Counted from the first letter of the stretch, positions 27,219 to 37,585 are shown. The stretch: DNA of 64,000 nucleotides from Rivularia sp963920925 (GCF_963920925.1 NZ_CAWUDI010000004.1:62001-126000); one strand, 5' to 3'. Notes: generated by a model from the letters alone, not told the origin. Numbers and translations are program-made.

Positions 27219-28159
27219 GTGTTTAATACTAAATAAAGTCACTTCAGAACTGAGGCTTGATTGCTCGCGGAACGAATGCACCGCTCGGTCACTATATGTC
27301 CCCAAATCTTGTTTACTTTCCCTTCACTTTTTATTTATTAACTGCAACAGATTAACATGAAGTCATTGACTTGGGTATCCGAGTTTTAGCGTAGATTACT
27401 CTCAAAATATCAAACATTCAATTTACATTTCAAGGCTAAAAGCTTTACCAATTCTTGATTTAGCCGATGTAACATTTTTGAACAATTACAAAATTTAGTT
27501 TTTATAGTTTGGGTTATTTAAAAATCAAATCAATTGGCTATGTTTTGTTGATTATCTGATATTTTATACAATTGCAAGTCTGATTAAAGTATTTAATTGG
27601 ACATTTTTTTCTGTTCATAAATACTGAGACAATATCTCATTACTTTAGAAATTGATATCATAATCACCGTATGCGTTCAGTTATTATAATCACCCATAAA
27701 TAAATGCATATTCTGTGTTATAGCCGTTAAACCAGTATGAATACTGAGGCTATTTAAGAAATTGGGCGATACTAAATATTTATACTCAAGTCTAATTCGA
27801 TACTAATAATTAATTTCAATCTGTTGTAGGCGACACAAGTTAAATAGCAGATAAACTACCGATTTGATTTTATAGATTAATAAATTTGTTACATAGCCTC
27901 ATGTATAAATAGTAGAGATAATTTTACTTTTGCGGAATGAATATTATGTTATTAAAGAATAACAAACTATGAGATAATACTTGCCATAAATATTTTGTTT
28001 GATACAAAGAGTTATCAATATTGTTAATTAAAAAAAAATAACGAAGTGCTATTTGTCAAGGGCGAAACTATTAAATATAGTTATGGTTAATTATTGATAA
28101 TCTAAGTTTTACTTTTTTACTTTGTTCTAACCCTCTCCGAAATTTTGGAGAGGGTAATT
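27219..28159. other. Long AT-rich non-coding region
   Basis: About 940 bases upstream of the RlpA-like gene without a credible frame. A hairpin CCCTCTCC/GGAGAGGG lies at 28131-28154, without a T-run. No RNA gene was recognised. Confidence 0.5.
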
Positions 28160-28324
28160 TTATATAGAGACTTTGCCAGAATTGTCAACTATTTCAACTG
28201 TTACAACTACACCCGCACTTTGAGTCGCCATTCTATTCACGGCTGAACTATCTACATTCCCATTCCCCAATTCTCTTAACGTAACTATCAATACATTGGC
28301 TACAAATTTTATATTGCAAGGAAT
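28160..28324 (-). pseudogene. Possible 3' remnant of an unknown gene
   Basis: A minus-strand frame of 54 codons between two stops has protein-like composition (VLIVTLRELGNGNVD, then GVVVTVEIVDNSGKVSI) but no ATG except a late one, and is too short to be named. Its stop at 28160-28162 is followed by the 28131-28154 hairpin, as at a gene end. It may be the tail of a decayed gene or a chance frame. Confidence 0.25.
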
Positions 28325-28416
28325 TCAACAAAAATTATTTGAGTATAATATGACTTGATATCCCGATTAAAGCTTCATAAACTGTAATAGTAATTTAGCT
28401 GTAGATATAATTACTT

Positions 28417-28878
28417 TTGTTAGGTATTTTGCGTAAATTTACTTATTTATTATTCTTATCTAGTTTAATCTGTATAATTAGCTTCTCTTACGTAAGCGAA
28501 AAATCGCCAGCTATAGCTTGCAGGCACTGGGGATTTTCTTCTAAAGCTGAAAAATATTACACTCATCCTGAAAAGATAGTAGTAGAACCTTGGAAAGGAC
28601 AGCATAATGTATATGGTATATTTCAAATTCCAGGCGGCTATCTGAACGATAGAATGTTAAAGATAGAAATACCAGGTAGTAAGACTTACTGCGGTATCCT
28701 TGCTTACGGTGGTACTGTTGCAGTTGATGGCGTGTATGCTAAACCTGGACATTACTTAATGAAGGGAATGTTAAATACTCGCTTTGCTATAAAGTTAATT
28801 TTGCACGGTAAGCAAGAAGAATTGAAGCAACCGCAAAATTGGAATTTAGGATATACGAAGATTAAGGAGAAGGGTTAG
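28417..28878 (+). CDS. Small exported hypothetical protein (TTG start)
   Basis: This is a 153-residue protein with a hydrophobic N-terminal segment (residues 6-24, LRKFTYLLFLSSLICIISF) acting as signal peptide or anchor, then a soluble part with GQHNVYGIFQIPGG and GILAYGGTVAVDGVYAKPGHYLMKG. I do not recognise the family. No ATG is in frame; the first usable start is TTG at 28417, with a second TTG at residue 5. The start is therefore uncertain and the gene may be damaged at its 5' end. It is a single gene. Confidence 0.6.
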   Translation: MLGILRKFTYLLFLSSLICIISFSYVSEKSPAIACRHWGFSSKAEKYYTHPEKIVVEPWKGQHNVYGIFQIPGGYLNDRMLKIEIPGSKTYCGILAYGGTVAVDGVYAKPGHYLMKGMLNTRFAIKLILHGKQEELKQPQNWNLGYTKIKEKG

Positions 28879-28914
28879 GAGGCGCGGAGTTATAAGATTT
28901 TGGATTTTGGATTA

Positions 28915-28936
28915 TGTCCTTACGGACACGCTCCGA
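28915..28936 (+). repeat. Small dispersed hairpin, copy 1
   Basis: TGTCC-TTAC-GGACA followed by CGCTCCG. Related units with different but self-complementary stems are at 47767, 47949 and 58378. Confidence 0.65.
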
Positions 28937-28954
28937 AGACTGGATTTTGGATTG

Positions 28955-29034
28955 AGGAGTTACCAGTTAGCAGTTAGGAGTTAGGAGTTAGGAATTAATT
29001 CATATTTTTTACCAATTACCAATTACCCATTACC
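28955..29034. repeat. STRR-type heptamer repeats
   Basis: GAGTTAC/GTTAGCA/GTTAGGA heptamers run into ATTACCA/ATTACCC units that end at the stop of the nucleoside transporter gene. Confidence 0.65.
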
Positions 29035-30243
29035 TCACAACAACATCCCCGCAATGCAAGCCGTCATAAAACAAGCGATCGCACCACCAGTCATTGCTCT
29101 AATTCCCATTTGTGCTAAGTCAGCTTGACGATTCGGGGCGATCGCACCAATTCCACCAATTTGAATGCCAATCGAGCCAATATTAGAAAATCCACAGAGG
29201 GCGTAAGTAGCAATTATTCGCGCTCTTTCGGAAATTGCAGAGTCGGCGACCATTTTTTGCAAATCTTGATAGGCGATAAATTCGTTTAAAATTGTCTTTT
29301 TACCGAGCAATATTCCTACTTGTCCGCAATCTGCCCACGGTACGCCCATCAACCAGGCTACGGGGGCGAGTAGGTAAGAAAATATCAACTCTAACGAAAG
29401 TTGTGGTAAACCAATTAACGAACCAGCATAGCCCAAAATTCCGTTTGCTAAAGCCAATAACCCCAAAAAAGCAATCAACATCGCAGCTACATTTAAAGCT
29501 AATTTCATCCCTTCACTGGCACCAGTTGCGGCTGCGTCGATCGCATTGGAATAGCAGCTTTCTACTTCGATTTTGACTTTCCCTGCGGTAGGGGATTCTT
29601 CGGTTTCGGGGTAAAGTACTTTAGAAATAGCTAAGGCTGCGGGTGCAGACATTACGGAAGCGGCGATTAAATGTTCTGCTGACACTCCAAAGGAAATATA
29701 TGCAGCCATAACTCCACCTGCGATTGTGGCAAACCCTCCCGTCATAATCGCGTGTAATTCGGAACGAGTCATAGTTGCTACATAGGGTTTGATTAATAAC
29801 GGAGCTTCAGATTGTCCGACAAAGATATTCGCAGCAGCACTGAGAGATTCGGAACCCGATGTTTTCATGGTTTTCATCATCACTCCGGCGACGATTTGCA
29901 CGATTCTTTGCAAGATACCGTAGTGGTACAAAATCGTGATGAAAGAAGAGAAAAAGATAATTGTCGGTAGTACTTTGAAAGCGATGTAGTGTTCTTCAAA
30001 ATTGTCGCCAAACACAAATTTTGCTCCCGCATCGGAATAGTTGAGAAATTGACTGACTACATCACCCAGAAATTTGAATACCATAAAACCGGGTGTAGTT
30101 CTCAGAATTAATATTCCGAAAATCAGTTGTAAAGCAATCCCCCATACAACAGGCACCCAACGAATAGCGCGACGGTTAACCGACAAACCATAAGAAATTC
30201 CCACAAATGCAAAGATTCCGAGCAAAGATATTAAACGATTCAT
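29035..30243 (-). CDS. Concentrative nucleoside transporter (CNT/NupC family)
   Basis: CNT proteins import nucleosides with sodium or protons. The 402-residue inner membrane protein has the typical N-terminal three helices and the conserved core: FVGQSEAPLLIKPY (about residues 143-156), MTGGFATIAGGVMAAYI, a hairpin near GLLALANG, and the C-terminal CGFSNIGSIGIQIGGIGAIAPNR. The order and length fit the bacterial CNT family. Which nucleosides and which ion are used is not readable. It is a single gene with an STRR array on both sides. Confidence 0.93.
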   Translation of the reverse strand: MNRLISLLGIFAFVGISYGLSVNRRAIRWVPVVWGIALQLIFGILILRTTPGFMVFKFLGDVVSQFLNYSDAGAKFVFGDNFEEHYIAFKVLPTIIFFSSFITILYHYGILQRIVQIVAGVMMKTMKTSGSESLSAAANIFVGQSEAPLLIKPYVATMTRSELHAIMTGGFATIAGGVMAAYISFGVSAEHLIAASVMSAPAALAISKVLYPETEESPTAGKVKIEVESCYSNAIDAAATGASEGMKLALNVAAMLIAFLGLLALANGILGYAGSLIGLPQLSLELIFSYLLAPVAWLMGVPWADCGQVGILLGKKTILNEFIAYQDLQKMVADSAISERARIIATYALCGFSNIGSIGIQIGGIGAIAPNRQADLAQMGIRAMTGGAIACFMTACIAGMLL

Positions 30244-30316
30244 TAGTTGTTAGTTGTTAGTTGTTAGTTGTTAGTAGGGCATTGGGTAATTGGTAATTGG
30301 CAATTGGTAATTGGTA
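30244..30316. repeat. TTAGTTG and TAATTGG tandem repeats
   Basis: Four copies of TTAGTTG are followed by several TAATTGG heptamers, directly upstream of the transporter start codon. Confidence 0.8.
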
Positions 30317-30365
30317 GTGGGAGCGCTCTTTACGAAAAATATTTCTCTCCCCATCCCCCCATCAC

Positions 30366-30579
30366 TAGAGTGTTGACTTTGTGCATTTTGAGGGGGTAAA
30401 AAATCATGCAAAAAACGTGTTCGCCCCTCTTCTAGTGCGCCCTCTCCCCCTTCCCCTCTGCCCTTCTCCTGGAGAGGGGTGCCCGCCAGGGCGGGGTGAG
30501 GGATTTGTGTTGCGATTATTACCGACATAAAAATTGTATGAATGAAAAACCGAGAAATTCTATCAAAGTCAACAGCCTA
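30366..30579. mobile_element. MITE, copy 1 (214 bp, 9-bp target duplication)
   Basis: It starts TAGAGTGTTGACTTTG and ends CAAAGTCAACAGCCTA, an imperfect terminal inverted repeat. Both sides carry the same 9-mer, CCCCATCAC (30357-30365 and 30580-30588). It codes for no transposase. The internal sequence, with a CCCTCTCC...GGAGAGGGGTGCC hairpin and GTGTTGCGATT, aligns along its whole length with the second copy at 62714-62920. Confidence 0.88.
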
Positions 30580-30679
30580 CCCCATCACCCCATCCCCGAA
30601 TCTCCGCACCTAACGGTGATAGAAAAACCAACCAACGGGGAACTCTAATATAAGCACTTTATGAAATGAGCATATAAGA

Positions 30680-33600
30680 ATGGTTATTATTACTGGTTAT
30701 GAGATTCTGGAACAAATTTATGAAAGCCCAAATTCTACGGTTTACCGGGGAAGACGAGAGGAGGATAATCAGCCAGTTATTTTTAAAGTACTTAAGCAAG
30801 ATTGCTTGAATTCTTTACAGTTGACTATTTATAAGCAGGAGTATGAAATTATTCGCAATCTCGAACATCAGGGAATTATCAAAGCTTATGATTTGCAACA
30901 CGATAATTTTTTGATGATGATTTTGGAAGATTTTGGGGGAGAGTCGCTGAACAATTTACTCTCTCAAAATAAATTTAATTTGGTGGAATGTTTGGAAATT
31001 GCCTGTCAAATTACTGATAGTTTGGCTCAAATTCATGCAGCACAAGTTATTCATAAGGATATCAATCCTAGCAATATAGTTTTTAATCCCGTTACTAAGC
31101 AACTGAAAATTATTGATTTTGGAATTTCGACAAGATTGGGAAGCGAACATACTGTTTATAAGAATGCGAATGCAATAGAGGGAACTTTAGCATATATTTC
31201 TCCAGAACAAACTGGAAGAATGAATCGTTCTTTAGATTACCGCACGGATTTTTATTCTCTGGGGGTAACTTTATATGAATTATTTACCCGTCAGCTACCT
31301 TTTGTTGGTAGTGATGCGATGGAGTTGATTCATTGTCATCTTGCAAAACAACCTGTTTCTCCGGCGCGAATTAATTATAAAATTCCTCGGATGGTTTCAG
31401 CGATTGTGATGAAGCTGATGGCAAAAACTGCTGAGGAACGCTATCAAAGTGTTTGGGGGATTAAAGCCGATTTAGAAACTTGTTTGCACCAATTAGAAAG
31501 TTACGATTGCATAATTGATTTTGATTTGGGTAAAGAAGATATTTCTAATAAGTTTTATATTCCTCAGAAGCTTTACGGTAGAAAACAAGAAATTTCTACT
31601 TTATTAACTGGCTTTGAACGACTTGTAAGCGCAGTTAGTAAAACTGAAATGATTTTGGTAACTGGTTATTCTGGTATTGGTAAATCTGCTTTGGTAAAGG
31701 AAATTTATCAACCGATTACTCGTCAGCGTGGTTATTTTGTTTCAGGTAAATTCGATCAGTTTCAACGAAATATTCCTTATTCTGCTGTCGTTAAAGCTTT
31801 GAGTGGATTGGTAAAACAGCTTTTAACTGAAAGTGAATTGCAAATACAGCAGTGGAAGCAAAAGCTGTTATCTGCTATTCAACCGAATGCTCAAATTATT
31901 ATCGATGTAATTCCGGAAATTGAATTAATTATTGGTAAACAACCATCTGTAGAACAATTAGGTGGAAGTGAAGCTCAAAATCGGTTTAATTCGGTTTTTA
32001 AAAGCTTTATTCGCGTTTTTTGTCAAGCTGAACATCCTTTAGTATTATTTCTAGATGATTTACAGTGGGCTGATTTGGCTAGTTTACAGCTAATTGAATT
32101 GATGATGACGGATGAACAAATGCATCATCTGTTATTGATTGGTGCTTATCGAGATAATGAAGTTGATGCTGCTCATCCGTTAATTATTTTATTAGAAAGG
32201 TTAGAGGTTGATGCATCTATTAATGAAATTAATTTAACTCCTCTCAATCTAGATCATATTACTACTTTAATCGCCGATACTTTACATAGAGATATCAATG
32301 ATGTGAAATCTCTGGCAAAATTAGTTAACGATAAAACTGGTGGTAATCCTTTCTTCGTCAATCAATTTCTCCATAATTTATATTCCGAAAACTTTGTTTA
32401 TTTCTACACATCACAAGGTGCAGAAAAACCGAGATGGGAATGGGATACTGCTCAAATCGAAGCGATGGATATCACCGATAATGTTGTAGATTTGATGATA
32501 TCTAAATTAATTAAACTACCTAAATCAACCCAGCAAGTGTTGCGTTTAGCAGCCTGTATCGGCAATCGCTTCACCTTAAATACTTTGGCAATTGTCAGCG
32601 AGTTTACTCTAATAGAAGCTTTCCAAAATTTAACAAATGCTATTGAAGAAGGTTTTATATTACCAACTTCTGGTTTCGAGTTTGTTGATAGGAAAATGTT
32701 TGATTCGCAGCTTGTTATTTACAATTTTAGATTTTTACACGATAAAGTTCAACAAGCTGCTTATTCACTAATTGCGGAATATGAAAAACAAGCAGTTCAT
32801 TTACAAATTGGCTGGTTGCTGCATTCTAATTTTTCTCAGCAAGAGAGAATAGATAATATTTTTCAATTGGTAGATCATTTTAATTTAGGTAGAGAATTAA
32901 TTATTGATGATAACGAAAAATTAGAATTAGTCAAACTGAATTTAACTGCTGCAAAAAAAGCTAAAGATGCGATTGCTTATAGTGCAGCTAAAGAATATTT
33001 AACAATTAGCAAGTCGGAATTACCTGCTGATAGCTGGTTGCAATTTTACGAATTAACATTAGATATCTATAAACAGCTTGCTGAAGTTGAATATTTAAAC
33101 GGTAATTTTGAAAAATCGGAATCTTTAATTAATTTAATTCTTGAAAAAACAAAAACTCCTGTAGAAAAAGCAGATATTCACAATTTTTTGGCTATTCAGT
33201 ATACAAGTATAGGACAATTCAAAGAAGCTATAGAAGCGAGTAAAAATGGGTTAAAATATCTCGGAGTTGATTTAAACTCAAGCAATTTAGATGAAGCTTT
33301 AAAACTAGAATTTATCAAAGCAAATCAGCTTCTGGAAGGTAAAGAGATAGCTTCGTTAATAAATCAACCCGATATGATAATAGCCGATAAAATTGTAGCT
33401 ATTAGTTTATATACAAATATATATCCAGCTTGCTATTTAACAGATCAAAAACTTTATAGCTTAATTGTGATTAAAGCACTTAATCTATGTTTAGAATACG
33501 GTAATTTAGCAGAATCAATCCCAGCTTATAGCAACTATGGAGTTTTATTAGGTTCAATTTGGGGAGAATATCAAAAGGGTTACGAGTTTGGTAAATTAGC

Positions 33601-35962
33601 TTTAAATATAAGTGAAAAATACCGCAATCTGTCTCAAAAATGTAAAGCCTGTTTCCTTTACGTAACTTTTCAAATAGCCTGGATAAAGCACATAAAATTC
33701 ACTAATGATATTGCCAAAATAGGATTGAAAGCAGGTATTGAATCTGGCGATATCCAATTTTCTGGTTCTACATTGGCTTGTCAACTATTCAATATTTTAC
33801 ATCAAGGTGTAAGTATTGAAAAATCTCTTAATGAAGCTAATAACAGTTTAATATTTGTCAACAAAAACACAAATCAATTTGCACTAGATACGATTTGGGC
33901 TGCGAAACTATGTTTAATGAACCTAAATGGAGAAACAAAAGAATTACTTGATTTTGATAGTTCCGAATTAAGCGAAGCAGAATATCTTGATAACTGCTGG
34001 GAACAAAAAAGCTATATGTCTTTGTTTTATTACTATACTTTTAAGTCTTTCATACTGTATCTTTACGATCAACCAGTCGAAGCTTTAGAAATAGTAATTC
34101 TTGCTGAAAAATTATTAGAATATGTTGTTGGTATAATTGCCATTGCCGATCAAAACTTCTATCAATCTTTAATTTTAACCGCACTGTATCCCGCTGCAAC
34201 TTTTGCCGAACAAAAACAATATTGGCATCAATTAGAACGCAATCAAACGCAAATGAAAATTTGGGCAGATAATTGCGAAGCTAACTTTTTACATAAGTAT
34301 TTAATTATAGAAGCAGAAATGGCGCGAATTTCTGGCAATAAATTAGAAGCAATGGAACTATATGACTTAGCAATTGCTTCTGCAAAGACACATGATTTTA
34401 TTCAAAATGAAGCTTTAGCGAATGAATTAGCTGCAAGATTTTGGTTGGGAATGAATAAAGAAGATTTCGCTCAATTTTATCTCCGTAAAGCCTATAATGG
34501 CTATAAAAACTGGGGTGCTAAATTTAAAGTAGCAGATTTGGAAAGTCAATATTATTTCTGGTTAAATCCCAAACTTCCAAAATCTACGAATTCTCAAACA
34601 ACTATAAATCAAAATTCTACAACTACTAATTCCGCAGATTCATTAGATATCGATACTGTTTTCAAAGTCTCCCAAACTATTTCTAACGAAATTTTGTTAG
34701 CGGAATTAATTGATAAGTTGATGAAAACAGTAATTGAAAATGCCGGAGCGCAAACAGGATGTTTAATTTTTATCAGTAACGGAGAATTAATTATTGGAGC
34801 GGTAATTAATACTGAAGGAAAATTAGAAGCACAAAATTCTCTTCCTCTTACAGCTTTTAAAAATTTACCAATTTCAGTAATTAATTACGTTGCTAGAAGC
34901 CATACCGATGTTTTACTCGATGAAGCGAATAAAAAGAGTGAATTTGCTGATGATGACTATTTTATCAAGCAACAACCCAAATCTGTTTTATGCATTCCGA
35001 TTCTGCATCAAGGTAAATTAATTGCTATTCTTTACCTTGAAAATAATCTCACCGCCGCAGCTTTCCCTCCACAACGCTTGCAATTACTCAAACTTATTTG
35101 TTCTCAAGCAGCTATTTCGATTAAAAATGCTACTCTTTACAATACTTTAGAACAAAAAGTAAAAGAGCGAACTAAGCAACTTTCTCAAGCTTTAGAAAAC
35201 TTACAAGCTACTCAAAAACAACTTGTAGAATCCGAGAAAATGGCTGCATTAGGTAGTCTTGTTGCGGGAGTTGCTCACGAAATCAATACTCCAGTAGGTA
35301 CCAGTATCACCGCTGCTTCTACTTTAAAACATGAAACCACTACTTTTAACAACGATGTCTTAGATGGAAAATTAAAACGTTCATCTTTAAATAACTATCT
35401 TGAAGTAGCTAGCGAAAGCACCGACTTAATTTTAAATAACCTCAATCGAGCTTCCGACTTGATTCAAAGTTTCAAGCAAGTCGCTGTTGATTCTTCCCAT
35501 TTAGAAAAACGCGAATTTGCTATCAAACCGTATATCGAAGAAATTTTAAATAGTCTTGCACCCAAATTCAAACATACCGCTCTTACTTTGACGGTAGAAG
35601 GTGAAAATAATATCAAACTAGATACTTATCCCGGTGCTATAGCGCAAATTGTTACGAATTTGGTGATGAATTCCTTAAATCACGCTTACCCATCGGGAGA
35701 AAAAGGGCAGCTACTTTTTAAAATTAACCAGCAACAAGATAAAGTCACAATTGAATACAGCGATAATGGTTGCGGTATCCCCTTAGAAAATTTAACCAAA
35801 ATCTTTGAACCTTTCTTTACCACAGCTAGAAACCAAGGTGGTACCGGATTGGGGTTGCATATAGTCTATAACCTAGTTACTCAAAAACTTCAAGGCAAAA
35901 TTGATGTTAAAAGTGAGGTGAATTTGGGAACAATATTTATAATCGCATTGCCTCTGTGTTGA
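30680..35962 (+). CDS. Ser/Thr kinase - ATPase - GAF - histidine kinase fusion protein
   Basis: This 1760-residue multidomain regulator is of a type common in cyanobacteria. Residues 1-270 are a protein kinase domain with HKDINPSN at 125-132 (Lys instead of Arg in HRD) and DFG near 146. An AAA/NACHT-like ATPase follows with P-loop GYSGIGKS at 329-336 and LVLFLDDLQWAD. Residues about 750-1300 are a helical repeat region. A GAF domain spans about 1340-1490, then a coiled coil and a histidine kinase with the H-box AHEINTP (His1533), an N-box near NLVMNSLNHAY, DNGCGIP and GGTGLGLH. No membrane helix was seen. The next gene encodes a receiver-kinase, its likely partner. Confidence 0.95.
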   Translation: MVIITGYEILEQIYESPNSTVYRGRREEDNQPVIFKVLKQDCLNSLQLTIYKQEYEIIRNLEHQGIIKAYDLQHDNFLMMILEDFGGESLNNLLSQNKFNLVECLEIACQITDSLAQIHAAQVIHKDINPSNIVFNPVTKQLKIIDFGISTRLGSEHTVYKNANAIEGTLAYISPEQTGRMNRSLDYRTDFYSLGVTLYELFTRQLPFVGSDAMELIHCHLAKQPVSPARINYKIPRMVSAIVMKLMAKTAEERYQSVWGIKADLETCLHQLESYDCIIDFDLGKEDISNKFYIPQKLYGRKQEISTLLTGFERLVSAVSKTEMILVTGYSGIGKSALVKEIYQPITRQRGYFVSGKFDQFQRNIPYSAVVKALSGLVKQLLTESELQIQQWKQKLLSAIQPNAQIIIDVIPEIELIIGKQPSVEQLGGSEAQNRFNSVFKSFIRVFCQAEHPLVLFLDDLQWADLASLQLIELMMTDEQMHHLLLIGAYRDNEVDAAHPLIILLERLEVDASINEINLTPLNLDHITTLIADTLHRDINDVKSLAKLVNDKTGGNPFFVNQFLHNLYSENFVYFYTSQGAEKPRWEWDTAQIEAMDITDNVVDLMISKLIKLPKSTQQVLRLAACIGNRFTLNTLAIVSEFTLIEAFQNLTNAIEEGFILPTSGFEFVDRKMFDSQLVIYNFRFLHDKVQQAAYSLIAEYEKQAVHLQIGWLLHSNFSQQERIDNIFQLVDHFNLGRELIIDDNEKLELVKLNLTAAKKAKDAIAYSAAKEYLTISKSELPADSWLQFYELTLDIYKQLAEVEYLNGNFEKSESLINLILEKTKTPVEKADIHNFLAIQYTSIGQFKEAIEASKNGLKYLGVDLNSSNLDEALKLEFIKANQLLEGKEIASLINQPDMIIADKIVAISLYTNIYPACYLTDQKLYSLIVIKALNLCLEYGNLAESIPAYSNYGVLLGSIWGEYQKGYEFGKLALNISEKYRNLSQKCKACFLYVTFQIAWIKHIKFTNDIAKIGLKAGIESGDIQFSGSTLACQLFNILHQGVSIEKSLNEANNSLIFVNKNTNQFALDTIWAAKLCLMNLNGETKELLDFDSSELSEAEYLDNCWEQKSYMSLFYYYTFKSFILYLYDQPVEALEIVILAEKLLEYVVGIIAIADQNFYQSLILTALYPAATFAEQKQYWHQLERNQTQMKIWADNCEANFLHKYLIIEAEMARISGNKLEAMELYDLAIASAKTHDFIQNEALANELAARFWLGMNKEDFAQFYLRKAYNGYKNWGAKFKVADLESQYYFWLNPKLPKSTNSQTTINQNSTTTNSADSLDIDTVFKVSQTISNEILLAELIDKLMKTVIENAGAQTGCLIFISNGELIIGAVINTEGKLEAQNSLPLTAFKNLPISVINYVARSHTDVLLDEANKKSEFADDDYFIKQQPKSVLCIPILHQGKLIAILYLENNLTAAAFPPQRLQLLKLICSQAAISIKNATLYNTLEQKVKERTKQLSQALENLQATQKQLVESEKMAALGSLVAGVAHEINTPVGTSITAASTLKHETTTFNNDVLDGKLKRSSLNNYLEVASESTDLILNNLNRASDLIQSFKQVAVDSSHLEKREFAIKPYIEEILNSLAPKFKHTALTLTVEGENNIKLDTYPGAIAQIVTNLVMNSLNHAYPSGEKGQLLFKINQQQDKVTIEYSDNGCGIPLENLTKIFEPFFTTARNQGGTGLGLHIVYNLVTQKLQGKIDVKSEVNLGTIFIIALPLC

Positions 35963-36148
35963 TTCAAAGGGAACAGGAAATAGGGAAATTCTACAATAAA
36001 TTAGGTTTGTTTATGCTTTTCAAGAATGAATGATAATTACATAAACAATCAATAGCTTGTAATAAATCAGTACTTCTTCTGTTGCCCGTTGCCTGTTTCC
36101 CGTTTCCTACCTGCACAAGTAATTTTATTAAATAACTCAAATTTATAT

Positions 36149-37585
36149 ATGACAGTCAATACCAATCTAAATTTTTCTGAAACAGACGATGATATTTTAG
36201 TATTCGAGGATGAAAAAACCGATGAGATTGCGGTAGATACATCTTTGGAAGAAGCTTGGAAAATTATTATTGTGGATGATGAACCCACAGTACATCAAGT
36301 TACTAAATTAGCTTTAAAAAATTTGATTTTTGATGGTAAACCTTTAACTTTCTTTTCTGCTGATTCCAGTCAAGCAGCTAAAGAATTAATTGTGGCTCAT
36401 CCCGATACCGCTTTAATTCTACTTGACGTGGTGATGGATACGAATGATGCAGGTTTACAAGTAGTTAAATATATTCGCGAAGAATTAAACAATAAACGAG
36501 TAAGAATTATTTTACGCACCGGGCAACCGGGAGAAGCACCGGAAGAATCGGTAATTATTAATTATGATATCAACGATTACAAACTTAAAGTTGAACTTAC
36601 CAGACAAAAGTTAGTTACTACAACTATTGCTGCTTTACGTTCCTATCGCGATTTTACCATTATTGAAGAACAATCGATAAAATTACGATTAGCCTTAGAA
36701 ACTTTGCAAAATACCCAACTTCAATTAGTGCAAAGTGAAAAAATGTCCGCGCTAGGTAATTTACTTGCAGGAATAGCACACGAAATTAATAATCCAATTG
36801 GGTTTGTTGCTGGTAATTTAAAAATGGCGAAAGAATATGTAAGCGATTTATTCGGATTAATTGAAATATATCAAAAATATTATCCAAATCCAGAGCCAGA
36901 AATTGAGGAACAAATCGAAGAAATAGATTTAGAATATTTGCGAGATGATTTACCCAAGCTATTTAACTCTTTAGAAATAGGTTCCGAACGAATTCGTAAT
37001 ATTAGTACGAGTTTGCGTACTTTTTCTAGAGGAGATACCGAGCATCAAACACTATTTAATATTCACGAAGGTATTGATAGCACGTTATTAATTTTGAGAC
37101 ATCGTTTAAAAGCGAATCAGTCACACCCTGCAATTAGAGTATTTAAAAACTATGCCGATTTACCTTTAATTAATTGCTATTCGGGACAACTCAATCAAGT
37201 CTTTATGAATTTACTCGCTAACGCTATTGATGCTTTAGAAGAATCTAATGCAGGGAAAAGGTTTGAGGATATTGAACAAAATCTAAACCAGATTGAAATT
37301 ACCACAAGTATAACAGCAGACAAAAAATCTGTAGTAATTAAAATCGCCGATAACGGTTTAGGAATTCCCGAAGAAGTTCAACAGAGAATTTTTGAGAATT
37401 TATTTACAACTAAAGCAGTAGGAAAAGGAACGGGTTTGGGTTTATCAATTGCCCGTCAAATCATTGTAGATAAACATAAAGGCAGTTTAAATGTTAATTC
37501 GCAAATAGGTAAGGGAACGGAATTTGTGATTGAAATTCCAGTTCATTCAGTGAGCAGTGAGCAGCTAATTGTTAATAGTCAATAA
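36149..37585 (+). CDS. Response regulator / sensor histidine kinase hybrid
   Basis: With the start at 36149 (MTVNTNLNF) the protein has 478 residues. The frame is open 20 codons further up, but that part derives from repeat-like DNA. A receiver domain comes first (acidic pocket DDE near 43-45, phosphorylated Asp93 in LLDVVMD), then a DUF3369-like linker (RTGQPGEAPEE) and a histidine kinase with AHEINNPIGF (His211), an N-box, DNGLGIP and GKGTGLGLS. It probably takes phosphate from, or works beside, the large kinase encoded 190 bases upstream. Its last about 12 residues (HSVSSEQLIVNSQ) are coded by STRR repeats. Confidence 0.93.
   Translation: MTVNTNLNFSETDDDILVFEDEKTDEIAVDTSLEEAWKIIIVDDEPTVHQVTKLALKNLIFDGKPLTFFSADSSQAAKELIVAHPDTALILLDVVMDTNDAGLQVVKYIREELNNKRVRIILRTGQPGEAPEESVIINYDINDYKLKVELTRQKLVTTTIAALRSYRDFTIIEEQSIKLRLALETLQNTQLQLVQSEKMSALGNLLAGIAHEINNPIGFVAGNLKMAKEYVSDLFGLIEIYQKYYPNPEPEIEEQIEEIDLEYLRDDLPKLFNSLEIGSERIRNISTSLRTFSRGDTEHQTLFNIHEGIDSTLLILRHRLKANQSHPAIRVFKNYADLPLINCYSGQLNQVFMNLLANAIDALEESNAGKRFEDIEQNLNQIEITTSITADKKSVVIKIADNGLGIPEEVQQRIFENLFTTKAVGKGTGLGLSIARQIIVDKHKGSLNVNSQIGKGTEFVIEIPVHSVSSEQLIVNSQ

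Noticed and set aside
30271..30528. 85-codon frame before the giant kinase
   Set aside because: Made of STRR heptamers and the MITE.
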